46,555 nucleotides of DNA. It comes from Parashewanella hymeniacidonis. GTDB taxonomy: Bacteria; Pseudomonadota; Gammaproteobacteria; Enterobacterales; Shewanellaceae. The stretch is taken from assembly GCF_016900895.1 (NCBI RefSeq), contig NZ_JAFEUN010000022.1:1-46555 (forward strand). Reading direction: 5' to 3'. Made by a program: the position numbers and the translations under genes. Of this stretch, positions 36,997-46,514 are shown one piece after another (the first letter of the stretch is position 1; every line of letters begins with the position of its first letter). The notes under the pieces were generated by a model. That model saw only the letters and a program-made list of their open reading frames with translations, searched no databases and had not been told where the DNA came from.

Positions 36997-38412
36997 CTAG
37001 AATATCAGGTGCGCAATACCAGAAATAACAGGCAAGGTAACTAATGTTCTTAAGATAAAGATCATTAATAACTCAAAAAAGTTTACCGGTATCTTACTAC
37101 CAATAAGTAGTGCGCCCACTTCACTCATATAGATTAATTGGCTCACAGACATTGCTGCGATGATAAAGCGTGTCATTTCTGACTGTATACTCGAAGCTAA
37201 GATAGCCGGGAGAAACATATCAGCAAAGCCAACAACAATGGTTTTCGATGCAGCTGTTGCTTCAGGAATATACAGTAATTCTAGCAACGGTATAAATGGC
37301 ATTCCTAAGTATTCAAACAAAGGCGTTTTGTCGGCAACAACAAGTGCGATAGTACCAATGGCCATAACTATCGGTAATACGCCAAATACCATATCAATGA
37401 CGTTTTTAAAGCCTTCTTGAAAGAATTGCTTAACGCTTGGTGCTTGCTCTGCTTTTTTTAGCGCAAGCTCATATCCCCAAGACAGAGAACTACGTCCAAC
37501 AGGAACCATATCATCATCTTTTTGACGCTCTTGACCATTGATGAAAATGTCTTTTTTGCGAGATAGTGGTGGTAGCTTTGGAACAATAATTGCGGCAGCG
37601 ATTCCCGCAGCGCAAACCGTTAAATAAAACGGAAGAAATAAGTGTTCTAAGCCCACTTGTCCAATTACAACAAGACAAAAAGTAATTGAAACCGCTGAGA
37701 ACGTTGTTGCTATTACTGCAGCTTCTCTTTGAGTGAAGGTGTTATTTTCATATTGCTTAGCTGTCATCAAAATACCAACACTGCCATCTCCCAGCCATGA
37801 TGTGATACAGCCGATAGCGCTTCGTCCAGGAAGTTTAAATACTGGTCGCATAATCTTTGTTAACAACGCACCTGCTATCTCTAATAAACCAAAGCTTAGA
37901 AGCAGGGGTAACAGTAGACCAGCAATCAGAAATACTGAAAATAATACAGGTAGTAAGTCGTGGAAGACTAGCCCGCCAGTGTCAGGTGTTCTCAGTGCTT
38001 CAGGGCCGAACTCAAAAAAGTTCATTGCAATGAATATAGAGCCTACAGCACGAATAACAGTCCAAAACCAATTAGGGTTGAACAGCTCATTCAAAAAATG
38101 ATTGTCTGTAACTGGTTTGGGTTTGGTCAGCTTGATAAGCAAGGTAACGATTCCCATGCCAATGACAATATAGGCAATCATAGGGAGAGCAATATGCTTA
38201 AATTCACTTTGGATTAGTTTAGCGACAACAGCAATTGGAATCGTATAACTGTTGCCATGCCCTACAGGAGTCATAAATAAAAATAACCCGAGTAAAGATG
38301 GAAGCAAAAAGGTTAATACCGTTTTGATGTTATGTTTTTGTTTTTTTTCTTCCACGTTTGAAGCCTCAAAACAAGAATTAAGATTTGGAAGCTGACTGAG
38401 ATCATCTTCCAC
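36997..38412 (-). CDS. YjiH-family nucleoside-recognition membrane protein
   Basis: This 471-residue polytopic inner-membrane protein matches the YjiH / nucleoside-recognition 'gate' family. Segments include FLLPSLLGLFLFMTPVGHG, the gate-like GRSAIGCITSWLGDGSVGI and the second repeat VVGFADMFLPAILASS. About 10-11 helices are predicted. The N-terminal 25 residues are cytoplasmic and polar. These proteins are thought to be transporters of small molecules, but no substrate is established. It stands alone with a strong terminator. Confidence 0.82.
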   Translation of the reverse strand: MEDDLSQLPNLNSCFEASNVEEKKQKHNIKTVLTFLLPSLLGLFLFMTPVGHGNSYTIPIAVVAKLIQSEFKHIALPMIAYIVIGMGIVTLLIKLTKPKPVTDNHFLNELFNPNWFWTVIRAVGSIFIAMNFFEFGPEALRTPDTGGLVFHDLLPVLFSVFLIAGLLLPLLLSFGLLEIAGALLTKIMRPVFKLPGRSAIGCITSWLGDGSVGILMTAKQYENNTFTQREAAVIATTFSAVSITFCLVVIGQVGLEHLFLPFYLTVCAAGIAAAIIVPKLPPLSRKKDIFINGQERQKDDDMVPVGRSSLSWGYELALKKAEQAPSVKQFFQEGFKNVIDMVFGVLPIVMAIGTIALVVADKTPLFEYLGMPFIPLLELLYIPEATAASKTIVVGFADMFLPAILASSIQSEMTRFIIAAMSVSQLIYMSEVGALLIGSKIPVNFFELLMIFILRTLVTLPVISGIAHLIF

Positions 38413-38611
38413 TAAATATGCAATCGCCCACTTTTGTTATTTACAGAAGTGAGCGATAGAGTATGCGTGCAGATTACCGATATAATGTTCGGCTGTAAAA
38501 TGATTCACTCAGATTTTTATCATGACTGAGATGTTATTCATAAACTTTGTTTAAATTTGCACTTCTACTAAGTTGTTAAGGCCCTTTTAAGTTCATTTTG
38601 TATCGTTTAAG

Positions 38612-40162
38612 TTAATTAAACGTGTCTCTAAGCCCTCTTGCTTTGCTTGCATTGTTACTCACGTCAATGGCTGAGCTTTCAATGTGATTTAATGCTTCAA
38701 CGTTTTCTGTACTTAGCACAGAGATCTGGTTCATATTACAAGCTAGTTCAGTGACCACTTGATTTTGTTGGCCTGAGGCAACGGCATTTTGCTCTGCAAA
38801 CTCACTCACTTGTAAGATACCTTGATATACTTCTCCTACTTTATGTGCAGATTGCTGAATCGCTTCCGCACAATCGTTAGCTTGCTGTTTTGACTGCTCC
38901 ATTTGTAATGCCCAATCTTTTAGCATACTGAACATTTTATCAACGCTTTGTGAAATGCTGCTGGTGGATACTCTCGTGCGGCTCGATAAAGCTCGAACTT
39001 CGTCAGCAACTACTGCAAATCCTCGCCCTTGTTCTCCAGCCCTTGCAGCTTCAATCGCCGCATTTAAAGCTAATAAGTTAGTTTGCTCAGCAATGGCATC
39101 AATTTCTGACATTGCATTAGCAACTTGCTCAGCTTCTTGATTCAATTGTGCTGCATTGTTTGCAGCTTCAGAAACTGCGTTTGATAGAGCTTGAATATGT
39201 TCACTATTTTGTAGCATATTTGAGTTAGATTCTTGGCAGCGTTCGCTAGCCTCGTGGATTTGTTCCGAAGTTGCTTTAGCATTATCGGTAATCTCATTGA
39301 TGGTGCATTTGAGTTGTTCGATAGCCGTTGCAACCTGCTCAACTTCTTGCTTTTCTTGTTCGATACTTTGATGAGCTTGTTGTGTTGTTGTGACGAGCTG
39401 TCCTGCGATAGTTTGTAATTGATCTGCCTGATCTTGTGTTCTGCCTAAAATACTGTGCATCTTCGCTTGTTGCAGTAACAACTGAAAACTCAGAATGGAA
39501 GAAGTATCGTTTCCACTGTAGATCAATCGGCTCACTGAATCGAATTCTTGTTGCATTTCCATTAATCGTTTAGGAATTCGAAAAGCTTCATCATAAAAAA
39601 TGGCCAGATTAAGTCCCATTAATAGGCTTCCGGCAATGATGACTGGCCATCCCCAAAAATAACCTGTTATCGCTAATCCTAACGTGGCTAAAACACCTGA
39701 AAGTACTCTTTTTTGGTTTAGACTGATTCCGTTTTTTAGAGGTTTATTTTGATTAAGCCTCTTATAGATAGCTTCGGCTTTTGAAATGTATTTTGGCTTA
39801 GGCATTGTTCGTACGGATTGAAAGCCGATGATACGCCCTTTATCAAATAGAGGTGTCACAAAGGCATCAACCCAGTAGTAGTGACCTTGTTTCGAGCGAT
39901 TTTTAACAATACCTCGCCAGGATTTTCCAGATAGCAGTGTTGTCCACATTTCTTTAAATGCAGCTTTAGGCATATCTGAATGGCGAATAATATTATGAGG
40001 TTTACCAATAAGGTCGGATTCACAGTAGCCTGAGATCTCAATAAATCTTTGGTTTACGTAGGTAATGTTGCCTTGTTTATCCGTCGTTGAAATTAATTCA
40101 TCACCGGAAGCTAGACGAATTTCCCTTTCAGAAGCTGTAAAACTGTTTGTGTTTATATCCAT
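38612..40162 (-). CDS. Aer-like PAS chemoreceptor
   Basis: This 516-residue methyl-accepting chemotaxis protein has a cytoplasmic N-terminal PAS domain (about 15-120: [20 protein letters not shown], then [17 protein letters not shown]), the arrangement of the redox/energy sensor Aer, which uses FAD. A hydrophobic stretch at about 150-190 forms one or two membrane segments. The signalling domain carries the hairpin tip [20 protein letters not shown] and [17 protein letters not shown], which bind CheA/CheW. No large periplasmic domain is present. It probably steers aerotaxis. No che genes are nearby. Confidence 0.9.
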   Translation of the reverse strand: MDINTNSFTASEREIRLASGDELISTTDKQGNITYVNQRFIEISGYCESDLIGKPHNIIRHSDMPKAAFKEMWTTLLSGKSWRGIVKNRSKQGHYYWVDAFVTPLFDKGRIIGFQSVRTMPKPKYISKAEAIYKRLNQNKPLKNGISLNQKRVLSGVLATLGLAITGYFWGWPVIIAGSLLMGLNLAIFYDEAFRIPKRLMEMQQEFDSVSRLIYSGNDTSSILSFQLLLQQAKMHSILGRTQDQADQLQTIAGQLVTTTQQAHQSIEQEKQEVEQVATAIEQLKCTINEITDNAKATSEQIHEASERCQESNSNMLQNSEHIQALSNAVSEAANNAAQLNQEAEQVANAMSEIDAIAEQTNLLALNAAIEAARAGEQGRGFAVVADEVRALSSRTRVSTSSISQSVDKMFSMLKDWALQMEQSKQQANDCAEAIQQSAHKVGEVYQGILQVSEFAEQNAVASGQQNQVVTELACNMNQISVLSTENVEALNHIESSAIDVSNNASKARGLRDTFN

Positions 40163-40317
40163 AGTTACTGCAGGCTATTTTTTTATTATTAGAGCTGAAA
40201 ACGTGCGTATGTTAACACTAACGAAAACGCTAAAGTCGATCTGGGTCAAGTTTTTGTTGTTACTGATTATCAATTGCGACTATAAATAAGAAAACTGAAT
40301 TCATAAATGGGTAATTG

Positions 40318-41610
40318 ATGAAGAGAGTGTTAAGTTTGCCAGCGCTAACACTGTTTGGTTTAGCGTATATGTCACCGTTAGCGGCCTTCGTGACTTATGG
40401 AATTGTTTCAAAGCTCACTGTGGGTCACCTATCCACCGCTTATTTAATTACCCTTATCGCGATTTTATTTACCGCTATCAGTTACGGGAGGATGTCTAAG
40501 GCGATACCAGCATCTGGTTCTGCTTATATTTATACAAGAGAGAGCTTTGGGCACTTAGTCGGTTTTATCGTTGGCTGGACATTGTTGCTTGATTACTTAT
40601 TTGCTCCTATGATCAGTTATCTCGTGATTGGTATCTACTTACAAGATTACTTCCCAAGTACAGATAGCGCTGTTTGGATATGTTTATCAGCGGCAATTGT
40701 GTGTTTACTTAATTTGCTGGGCATTAAGATAGTAACGAAAGTCAATCTTGTGCTAGTAGGATTACAGTTAATCTTTGTTTTGTTGTTTATCGGTTTATCC
40801 ATAGTCATTTTGCTCAATACTGCTGAACCTATCGATTACTTAAAACCTTTTTATGAACCAGAAATGAAATTGTCCCTCATCATCAGTGGCGCTGCTATTT
40901 TATGCTTATCGTTTTTAGGATTTGAATCGATATCAACGTTAGCAGAGGAAGCCATTGAACCAGAAAAAACCGTTCCAAAGGCAATTATTCTCTGCACTGT
41001 CTTCAGTGGATTCCTCTATATTCTCGTTGCGTACTTTGGTCAATTGGTGTTTCCTCATTGGCCTGAGAATGCTAACCCAGAAACCGTAAGTTTGAAGCTG
41101 GTTACTTTCATTGGAGGAGAACGGTTTAATAAATTTTATATTGTGATGTCGGTTATCGGTTGTATCTCGTGTGCAATGGCATCATTAGCCAGTGTTAGTC
41201 GAGTTTTGTATGCAATGGGCAGAAGCAATATATTGCCAAAACAATTCGGATATTTAAGTAAAACTTACCAAACACCTTGGTTAGCGATCATAGTCGTGTC
41301 ATTGGCTTCTTTGATTTCGATTGGGATCAGCTTAGAGCTGGCATCGAGCATGATCAGTTTCGGTGCACTCACCGCTTTTACTTTCGTAAACTTATCGGTA
41401 ATCAAACATTACTATTTCAAGCTTGACGAACGGCATTGGTTTAAAAACATGTTGATGCCAATTATGGGGTTCTTATTGACCATATGGTTGTGGTTATCAT
41501 TGTCTAAAATGTCAATTATAGTTGGACTGTGTTGGTTATGTTTCGGCGGGATTTATTTGGTCGTTCAGCTCAGGAGAAATATTAATTTCAATATTTCTAA
41601 CTTTGAATAA
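40318..41610 (+). CDS. PuuP-like APC-family permease (copy A)
   Basis: A 430-residue amino acid/polyamine/organocation transporter with about 12 helices. ASGSAYIYTRESFG, FLGFESISTLAEEA, ASLASVSRVLYAMGR and SFGALTAFTFVNLSVI closely follow the putrescine importer PuuP of E. coli. Start is ATG at 40318; the TTG at 40315 is also open. The substrate is probably putrescine or another amine, by family only. It is followed 107 bp later by a paralogue. Confidence 0.85.
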   Translation: MKRVLSLPALTLFGLAYMSPLAAFVTYGIVSKLTVGHLSTAYLITLIAILFTAISYGRMSKAIPASGSAYIYTRESFGHLVGFIVGWTLLLDYLFAPMISYLVIGIYLQDYFPSTDSAVWICLSAAIVCLLNLLGIKIVTKVNLVLVGLQLIFVLLFIGLSIVILLNTAEPIDYLKPFYEPEMKLSLIISGAAILCLSFLGFESISTLAEEAIEPEKTVPKAIILCTVFSGFLYILVAYFGQLVFPHWPENANPETVSLKLVTFIGGERFNKFYIVMSVIGCISCAMASLASVSRVLYAMGRSNILPKQFGYLSKTYQTPWLAIIVVSLASLISIGISLELASSMISFGALTAFTFVNLSVIKHYYFKLDERHWFKNMLMPIMGFLLTIWLWLSLSKMSIIVGLCWLCFGGIYLVVQLRRNINFNISNFE

Positions 41611-41717
41611 GAAAAACTGACCATCTAACTCAAAATGAATATTTGCTAATTATTACAGCCTGACTATGTTAACGATATCAGAGAAATTTTTCCCCTATAA
41701 ATTCCTAGGTTGGTGCT

Positions 41718-43019
41718 ATGAAAAGAGTCCTGAGCGTAACGGATTTAACGGTTTCAGGTATTGCTTACATGACGCCAGTAACGGTTTTTACCACCTATGG
41801 GATTGTAACTGTTGGGACCGATGGACATGTCGCCGCAGCCTATTTAGTGACATTGTGTGTCATCATGTTTACTGCAGTAAGCTATGCCAGAATGTCGAAA
41901 GAGATTCCAGCTTCAGGTTCTGCTTATACTTACGTCAGCCATACCTTTGGTGGAGGCTTAGCATTCATCGTTGCTTGGGCGTTGTTGTTAGATTATATTT
42001 TACTGCCAATGGTTAACTATCTGGTTATTGGTTTATATCTTCCTGAATACTTATCTTTTCTTCCAAGTGCGTTTTGGATTATTGCTAGCATCGTTGTAGT
42101 AACCGTTCTAAATTTTTTAGGTATAAAGCTCGTCACGAGAGTAAATGTCATTCTGATTGGGTTGCAAATACTGTTTATTGCCATTTTTTGTGCCTTAGCC
42201 ATCAATGAGCTCTCAATCCCAGGTCAACAAATTGATTATCTCGCCCCATTTTACTCTTCAAATATGAGTACATCCGCTGTTGTTGGTGGGGCAGCGATTT
42301 TAAGTTTTTCCTTTCTTGGGTTTGATTCTGTTTCTACTCTGGCTGATGAAGCTAAACATCCTAAAAATGACGTGCCAAGAGGCATCATTTATTGCACGTT
42401 AGTTTGTGGTGTTTTGTATGTCATTGTCGCTTATTTAGGGCAGTTGGTTTTTCCCAATTGGCACCTATTTAATGATCCTGACACGGCAAGTTTACAGTTA
42501 AATCAGACCATAGGTGGTATGCACTTAAATGAACTCTATATTTTTATTTATATGTTTGGTTTATTTGCAAGTGCACTTGCTTCTCAAGCAAGCGTTAGTC
42601 GAATTTTATATTCAATGGGAAAGAGTGGAGCGTTGCCCAACATTTTGTCATTGAAAAATAAAAAATATGAAACACCAACGTTTGCGATTTTACTGGTATC
42701 ATTTGTTTCATTAAGCGCATTGTCTTTGAGTTTAGAGTTAGCCTCGAGCATTATAAGCTTTGGTGCCTTAGTTGCGTTTTCGTTTGTGAACCTCTCTGTG
42801 ATCAAACATTTTTATATCGATAATCAGCAACGGCAGTTAGTAAAAAATGGACTTGTGCCTTTCATTGGTTTTTTACTGACATTATGGTTGTGGACGCAAC
42901 TATCAAGGCAAGCTTTCGAAGTAGGTTTACTTTGGTGCATGTTCGGAGTCGTATACTTACTTGCATTAACTAAGTGGTTTTCAGTTAGAGCCCCCAAAGC
43001 AAAACTTGAGGGCCAGTAA
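41718..43019 (+). CDS. PuuP-like APC-family permease (copy B)
   Basis: A 433-residue paralogue of the preceding gene. The two proteins share the opening MKRVLS, ASGSAY, FLGFDSVSTLADEA in place of FLGFESISTLAEEA, and SFGALVAFSFVNLSVIKH in place of SFGALTAFTFVNLSVIKH, so they arose by tandem duplication. The DNA has diverged strongly, so the duplication is old. It also resembles PuuP. It ends 17 bp from the convergent ubiV. Confidence 0.85.
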   Translation: MKRVLSVTDLTVSGIAYMTPVTVFTTYGIVTVGTDGHVAAAYLVTLCVIMFTAVSYARMSKEIPASGSAYTYVSHTFGGGLAFIVAWALLLDYILLPMVNYLVIGLYLPEYLSFLPSAFWIIASIVVVTVLNFLGIKLVTRVNVILIGLQILFIAIFCALAINELSIPGQQIDYLAPFYSSNMSTSAVVGGAAILSFSFLGFDSVSTLADEAKHPKNDVPRGIIYCTLVCGVLYVIVAYLGQLVFPNWHLFNDPDTASLQLNQTIGGMHLNELYIFIYMFGLFASALASQASVSRILYSMGKSGALPNILSLKNKKYETPTFAILLVSFVSLSALSLSLELASSIISFGALVAFSFVNLSVIKHFYIDNQQRQLVKNGLVPFIGFLLTLWLWTQLSRQAFEVGLLWCMFGVVYLLALTKWFSVRAPKAKLEGQ

Positions 43020-43036
43020 ATGCTTTTTACTTTATA

Positions 43037-43891
43037 TTAATTGTTTTCAAATCCAGCTTCGCCGTGCCAATAGCCATTACATGGGTTAGCTGGGGTCGGA
43101 ATAGGCTGACCAGCAATCAATGCTTCTGCAATTTCAATAGTATTTTTTCCTGTTGGTGAAACTCTAAAGTGAGTCACCCCCATTTGTCTCATTACTTCAA
43201 TTTCACGGCTTAAGTCTGTACATGCAGCAGCTTGAGTTTGAATACCATTGAGGCGCAATAATGGCTCATCTTCCTGAGTTTGTGCGAGCAATCCTTTTGG
43301 GTATTCAATACACACTGTTTCACAATTATCTTTAGCTATACCTTTATGTCTTGCAGTAAAGCAACGAGCGGAATATGCCAAAGGTGAATGGCCATAACCA
43401 AAAACTTCAATACCAAAAGGCAATTTACCTTCATAGGAGTCAATGACCTTGTTGAGCCAATCTTTAGATAACTCGACAGGCATGACAAATCGTTCCATTC
43501 CCCAACTTTGCATTTTACATAAACTGGATGAGTTATAGTTGTTGATACTTGGGCCACACACAAAGGGAATATTATTTTCTTTTGCAACATAAACGGCAGC
43601 CATATCGTTCGCTTCAATTTTAAAGCCGCAAGTTTCAATTTGACGCTTTAATTCAGTATATTCAGAAGGTGTTTCCAATAAGGCTAATGTTGAGAGGTAA
43701 ACTTCTTTGCCTGCCTCTTTTAGCATTGTTGCAAGTTCAAGGTAGTCCTTAAATTTGAGTTCTCGGCGTCGTGTACAAACCGCCTCCCCTAAATAGACTA
43801 CGGGAATATTACTTTCTGCTACTTGACGGTAGAAATCGAATATTCGATCTTTTGACCAAAAATAAAGAAGTGGTCCTAAACTGATTTGCAT
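43037..43891 (-). CDS. ubiV: UbiV, O2-independent ubiquinone hydroxylation
   Basis: A 284-residue U32-family protein (E. coli UbiV 292). Cysteines C39, C177, C190 and C194 match the spacing of the four [4Fe-4S] ligands of E. coli UbiV (39, 180, 193, 197). With UbiU it forms the complex that hydroxylates ubiquinone precursors without oxygen. It lies 24 bp downstream of ubiU on the same strand, an operon. Confidence 0.95.
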   Translation of the reverse strand: MQISLGPLLYFWSKDRIFDFYRQVAESNIPVVYLGEAVCTRRRELKFKDYLELATMLKEAGKEVYLSTLALLETPSEYTELKRQIETCGFKIEANDMAAVYVAKENNIPFVCGPSINNYNSSSLCKMQSWGMERFVMPVELSKDWLNKVIDSYEGKLPFGIEVFGYGHSPLAYSARCFTARHKGIAKDNCETVCIEYPKGLLAQTQEDEPLLRLNGIQTQAAACTDLSREIEVMRQMGVTHFRVSPTGKNTIEIAEALIAGQPIPTPANPCNGYWHGEAGFENN

Positions 43892-43915
43892 ATATTAATT
43901 CCTCTACTTTATGAC

Positions 43916-44917
43916 TTACTGCCAAGTTCTTTCATAAGCGCCAAGCGTCGTCGTTTGGCCCTCCGATACTTTGTCTAAAGCTGCGTTCCATTCACATTGT
44001 GTTTCGTAACCGGCAGGATTATTAAGGTAAGTATCAATCGCATTACGCCAAACTCGGGTTACTTGCTCCACATAAGCAGGGCTGCGTTGTCGCCCCTCAA
44101 TCTTTAATGAAACGATTCCAGCTTTTCCTAGTTCAGGGAGCAAAGACAGTGTGTTTAAGCTGGTGGGAGATTCCAGCATATATTCTGTATCACCATTATC
44201 TTCAGCGACATACTTACCTTTACAGACAACGGGGTACCCCATCTGCTCGTCTTTACCTGATTTATCAATGAGGACGTTATTAAGTTTGGTTAACTGTTGA
44301 CCGTCTTTTTCTGCCCAACGAACATGTTGTGCAGGTGAACAGCTACCGCCAGTATTAGGTGATTGGCCCGTCACATAAGAGGAAAGGTGACAACGACCTT
44401 CAGCCATAATACACAAACTACCAAAAGCAAATACTTCAAGATCAACAGGTGAAACTTTCGCAAGATCACGAACTTGTTTCATTGAAAGCACTCTGGGTAG
44501 AACCGCCCGTTCAATGTTGAACTCTTCTTTATACAAACTTAAAGCACCTACATTGGTGGCACTCGCTTGAACTGAAAGATGCAACGGAAGTTGTGGATGT
44601 CGACTGTGAGCATAATCAAGCAGAGACAGGTCGGCCATGATCAAGGCGTCAGCACCGAAATCAGCAGCCATATCGATAGCTTGATACCAACGGGATTCTT
44701 CTGTCGGTTTGGGAAAGGTGTTAATCGTTAGAAATATTTTTTTACCCTGAGTCTTAGCAATAGATACGGCTTGCTGTAGCTTTTTAGGACTAAAGTTCAA
44801 CCCTGCAAAAGAGCGAGCATTGGTATCATCTTTTAAGCCTAAGTAAACCGCATCTGCCCCTGCATTAAATGCGGTTTTTAGTGCCGCTAAATTTCCGGCT
44901 GGACAAAGCAATTCCAT
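43916..44917 (-). CDS. ubiU: UbiU, O2-independent ubiquinone hydroxylation
   Basis: A 333-residue U32-family protein (E. coli UbiU 331). The cluster-ligand cysteines C169, C176, C193 and C232 are at exactly the E. coli positions. The start MELLCPAGNLAALKTAFNAG and the U32 signature around EVFAFGSLCIMAEGRC are typical. It is the first gene of the ubiUV operon and is divergent from ubiT. Confidence 0.96.
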   Translation of the reverse strand: MELLCPAGNLAALKTAFNAGADAVYLGLKDDTNARSFAGLNFSPKKLQQAVSIAKTQGKKIFLTINTFPKPTEESRWYQAIDMAADFGADALIMADLSLLDYAHSRHPQLPLHLSVQASATNVGALSLYKEEFNIERAVLPRVLSMKQVRDLAKVSPVDLEVFAFGSLCIMAEGRCHLSSYVTGQSPNTGGSCSPAQHVRWAEKDGQQLTKLNNVLIDKSGKDEQMGYPVVCKGKYVAEDNGDTEYMLESPTSLNTLSLLPELGKAGIVSLKIEGRQRSPAYVEQVTRVWRNAIDTYLNNPAGYETQCEWNAALDKVSEGQTTTLGAYERTWQ

Positions 44918-45049
44918 AGTAAATCTCTCAAGTATTAATTTTGATCGAAGTTTACTGATATTTGTTTTACCAAGAATTGATGTAGAACAGGTTTAAAGTG
45001 ATAAAGCTTGATTAGAATACTGTGATATTAAAACTTAAGGTGAACAAAA
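44918..45049. promoter_or_regulatory. ubiUV/ubiT divergent promoter region
   Basis: The 132-bp spacer contains three TTGAT words (44941, 44977, 45008), the left half of the FNR consensus TTGAT-N4-ATCAA, but none has a good right half. Anaerobic control by FNR is known for ubiUV in E. coli, so FNR is a reasonable but unproven suspect here. Confidence 0.3.
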
Positions 45050-45559
45050 ATGTTTGCGAAGATCCCTGCTCCAGCAGCAAAACATATTCTAAATAAAGTA
45101 CCCACAGTGGCTCAAGTGAGTTTAGCTGTTATTCCTTTCTCATTTAAAGCTAAAGCAATCACTGAATTGTTGAAGGTGATGTTTAAAGAGCAAATGGAAG
45201 ATGAAGAACTAGAATTTCTGAAAGATAAGTGGGTAAGAATTGAAGTAAAAGATTTCAATTTAAGATTTGAAGTAAGTTTTGATAAGCAGTGGAGAGTACG
45301 AGAGCCGCTAAAAGCTGATGTTACTTTTTCGGCTGACTCTGCTTCACTTATTAAAGTCGCTGCAGCGAAAGAAGATCCAGATACACTTTTCTTCCAGCGT
45401 CAGTTACAAATTGAAGGTGATACAGAACTTGGCTTAGAAGTAAAAAACTTACTCTTGAGTATTGAACTGGACGAGATGCCAAAGCTAATGAAAGCATCTG
45501 TCGATAAGCTTGCTTATACCGTAGAGATTCTTGAAGCAAAAAGTCGACAAATAGCATAA
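45050..45559 (+). CDS. ubiT: UbiT, SCP2-domain ubiquinone accessory factor
   Basis: A 169-residue SCP2 (sterol-carrier-like) protein, similar to E. coli UbiT (174). SCP2 domains bind lipid. UbiT is needed with UbiU and UbiV for anaerobic ubiquinone synthesis. The central strands include WVRIEVKDFNLRFEVSFDKQ, and the end contains DTLFFQRQLQIEGDTELGLE. It is divergent from ubiUV, the same layout as in E. coli. Confidence 0.93.
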   Translation: MFAKIPAPAAKHILNKVPTVAQVSLAVIPFSFKAKAITELLKVMFKEQMEDEELEFLKDKWVRIEVKDFNLRFEVSFDKQWRVREPLKADVTFSADSASLIKVAAAKEDPDTLFFQRQLQIEGDTELGLEVKNLLLSIELDEMPKLMKASVDKLAYTVEILEAKSRQIA

Positions 45560-45579
45560 TAAACTAAGAGTAAGAAATG

Positions 45580-45606
45580 AAAATAGCTATCGTATAGCTA
45601 TTTTTA
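45580..45606 (+). terminator. ubiT terminator
   Basis: The perfect stem AAAATAGCTAT / ATAGCTATTTT with a CGT loop is followed by further T. Confidence 0.85.
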
Positions 45607-45633
45607 CCAATTCAAGGACTGTACTTTCAAGTG

Positions 45634-46089
45634 CTATTTTTTACAAAAAGCATTTATTCGTTGTTGTTCTCGCTTAATAGATGCTTGTCTTTGTTCCTCT
45701 GTTAAAGCAACGGGCTCTTTGGAGTTATTTGTTTGTTGGAGTAAACGAGTATGAGTTTGTAGTAACTTTAAATTATGAGTTGCACGGCTACAGACTTCCT
45801 TTGACTGAAGCGAGTTAGAGATGTCCGTATTTGCAGCCTGTTCTTGGGCGTCTTCTTTTAAACGCTTAGGCACTACCGTACCAATCTTCTTCGGCCGTAG
45901 TGTTTTAGCATCAATTTGTTCAGATTTAACGCCAGTTGGCTCCTGATTACTGTAGTGGGTAACGCCATTATTATCTACCCACTTATATATATATGTAATA
46001 TTAGCTGAGGTTCCGCTTAAAATGCCTGCGAGTAAAATATAAGTGGAAAGGGCCATCAATAGCTCCAAATCTAAAGTTTCTATACTCAT
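45634..46089 (-). CDS. DUF4124-domain envelope protein
   Basis: This 151-residue protein has a signal peptide or anchor near the start (MALSTYILLAGILSG from Met12, which may be the true start at 46056). A DUF4124 motif YIYKWVDNNGVTHYSNQEP follows. The rest is polar and helical with a basic C-terminus. DUF4124 proteins are small exported proteins of unknown function. It is divergent from the rRNA promoter region. Confidence 0.78.
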   Translation of the reverse strand: MSIETLDLELLMALSTYILLAGILSGTSANITYIYKWVDNNGVTHYSNQEPTGVKSEQIDAKTLRPKKIGTVVPKRLKEDAQEQAANTDISNSLQSKEVCSRATHNLKLLQTHTRLLQQTNNSKEPVALTEEQRQASIKREQQRINAFCKK

Positions 46090-46316
46090 AATGTAGCTAA
46101 ATATCAGATAAAACTAAATAAAATCTTAGTCTTAGAAGTCGTTTTACAATGAGAGATACGATTAACATTAATTTTTATTAATAAAAAACCTAGTTAACTC
46201 ATGAGGTTAGTTGTGTATGATGGCTGTCCGCCTCGATTGAAGTTGTATGTTAGAGGCGATAAAAAGGCCATTGTGATTGTTAATTGTGCGAACGAGTTTT
46301 TTTTTCAAAAAAGCCC

Positions 46317-46344
46317 TTGCACGGTTTCAGAATCTCCCTATAAT
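46317..46344 (+). promoter_or_regulatory. rRNA-type promoter P1
   Basis: TTGCAC (-35, 46317-46322), a 16-bp spacer and TATAAT (-10, 46339-46344) are followed by a GCGC discriminator. The region upstream, with T9 and A6 tracts at about 46297-46312, resembles an UP element. The short spacer and GC discriminator are typical of stringently controlled rrn P1 promoters. Confidence 0.8.
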
Positions 46345-46486
46345 GCGCATCCACTGACACGGCACAACAGCTTCTTAAGCGATTAAGCAGCAAGGTTGGC
46401 GAGTCGGGGTTTGAAGGAAGTTCGAGTCAAATTGAACACACTTTAAACGGTCGAAAACTTTCTTTAAAATAAGTTTAAAAAAAGTG

Positions 46487-46514
46487 TTGACGACCACAGG
46501 GAAATGCGTAGAAT
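46487..46514 (+). promoter_or_regulatory. rRNA-type promoter P2
   Basis: TTGACG (-35, 46487-46492), a 16-bp spacer and TAGAAT (-10, 46509-46514) are followed by ACGCAGCCC. An A/T-rich stretch precedes it. With P1 170 bp upstream, this is the tandem layout of an rRNA operon. The window ends about 40 bp later in what should be the leader, before any 16S sequence. Confidence 0.8.

Noticed and set aside
46201-46386. 61-codon frame overlapping the promoter region at the window end
   Set aside because: It runs through the P1 promoter boxes and homopolymer tracts and has no family resemblance; it is chance coding.
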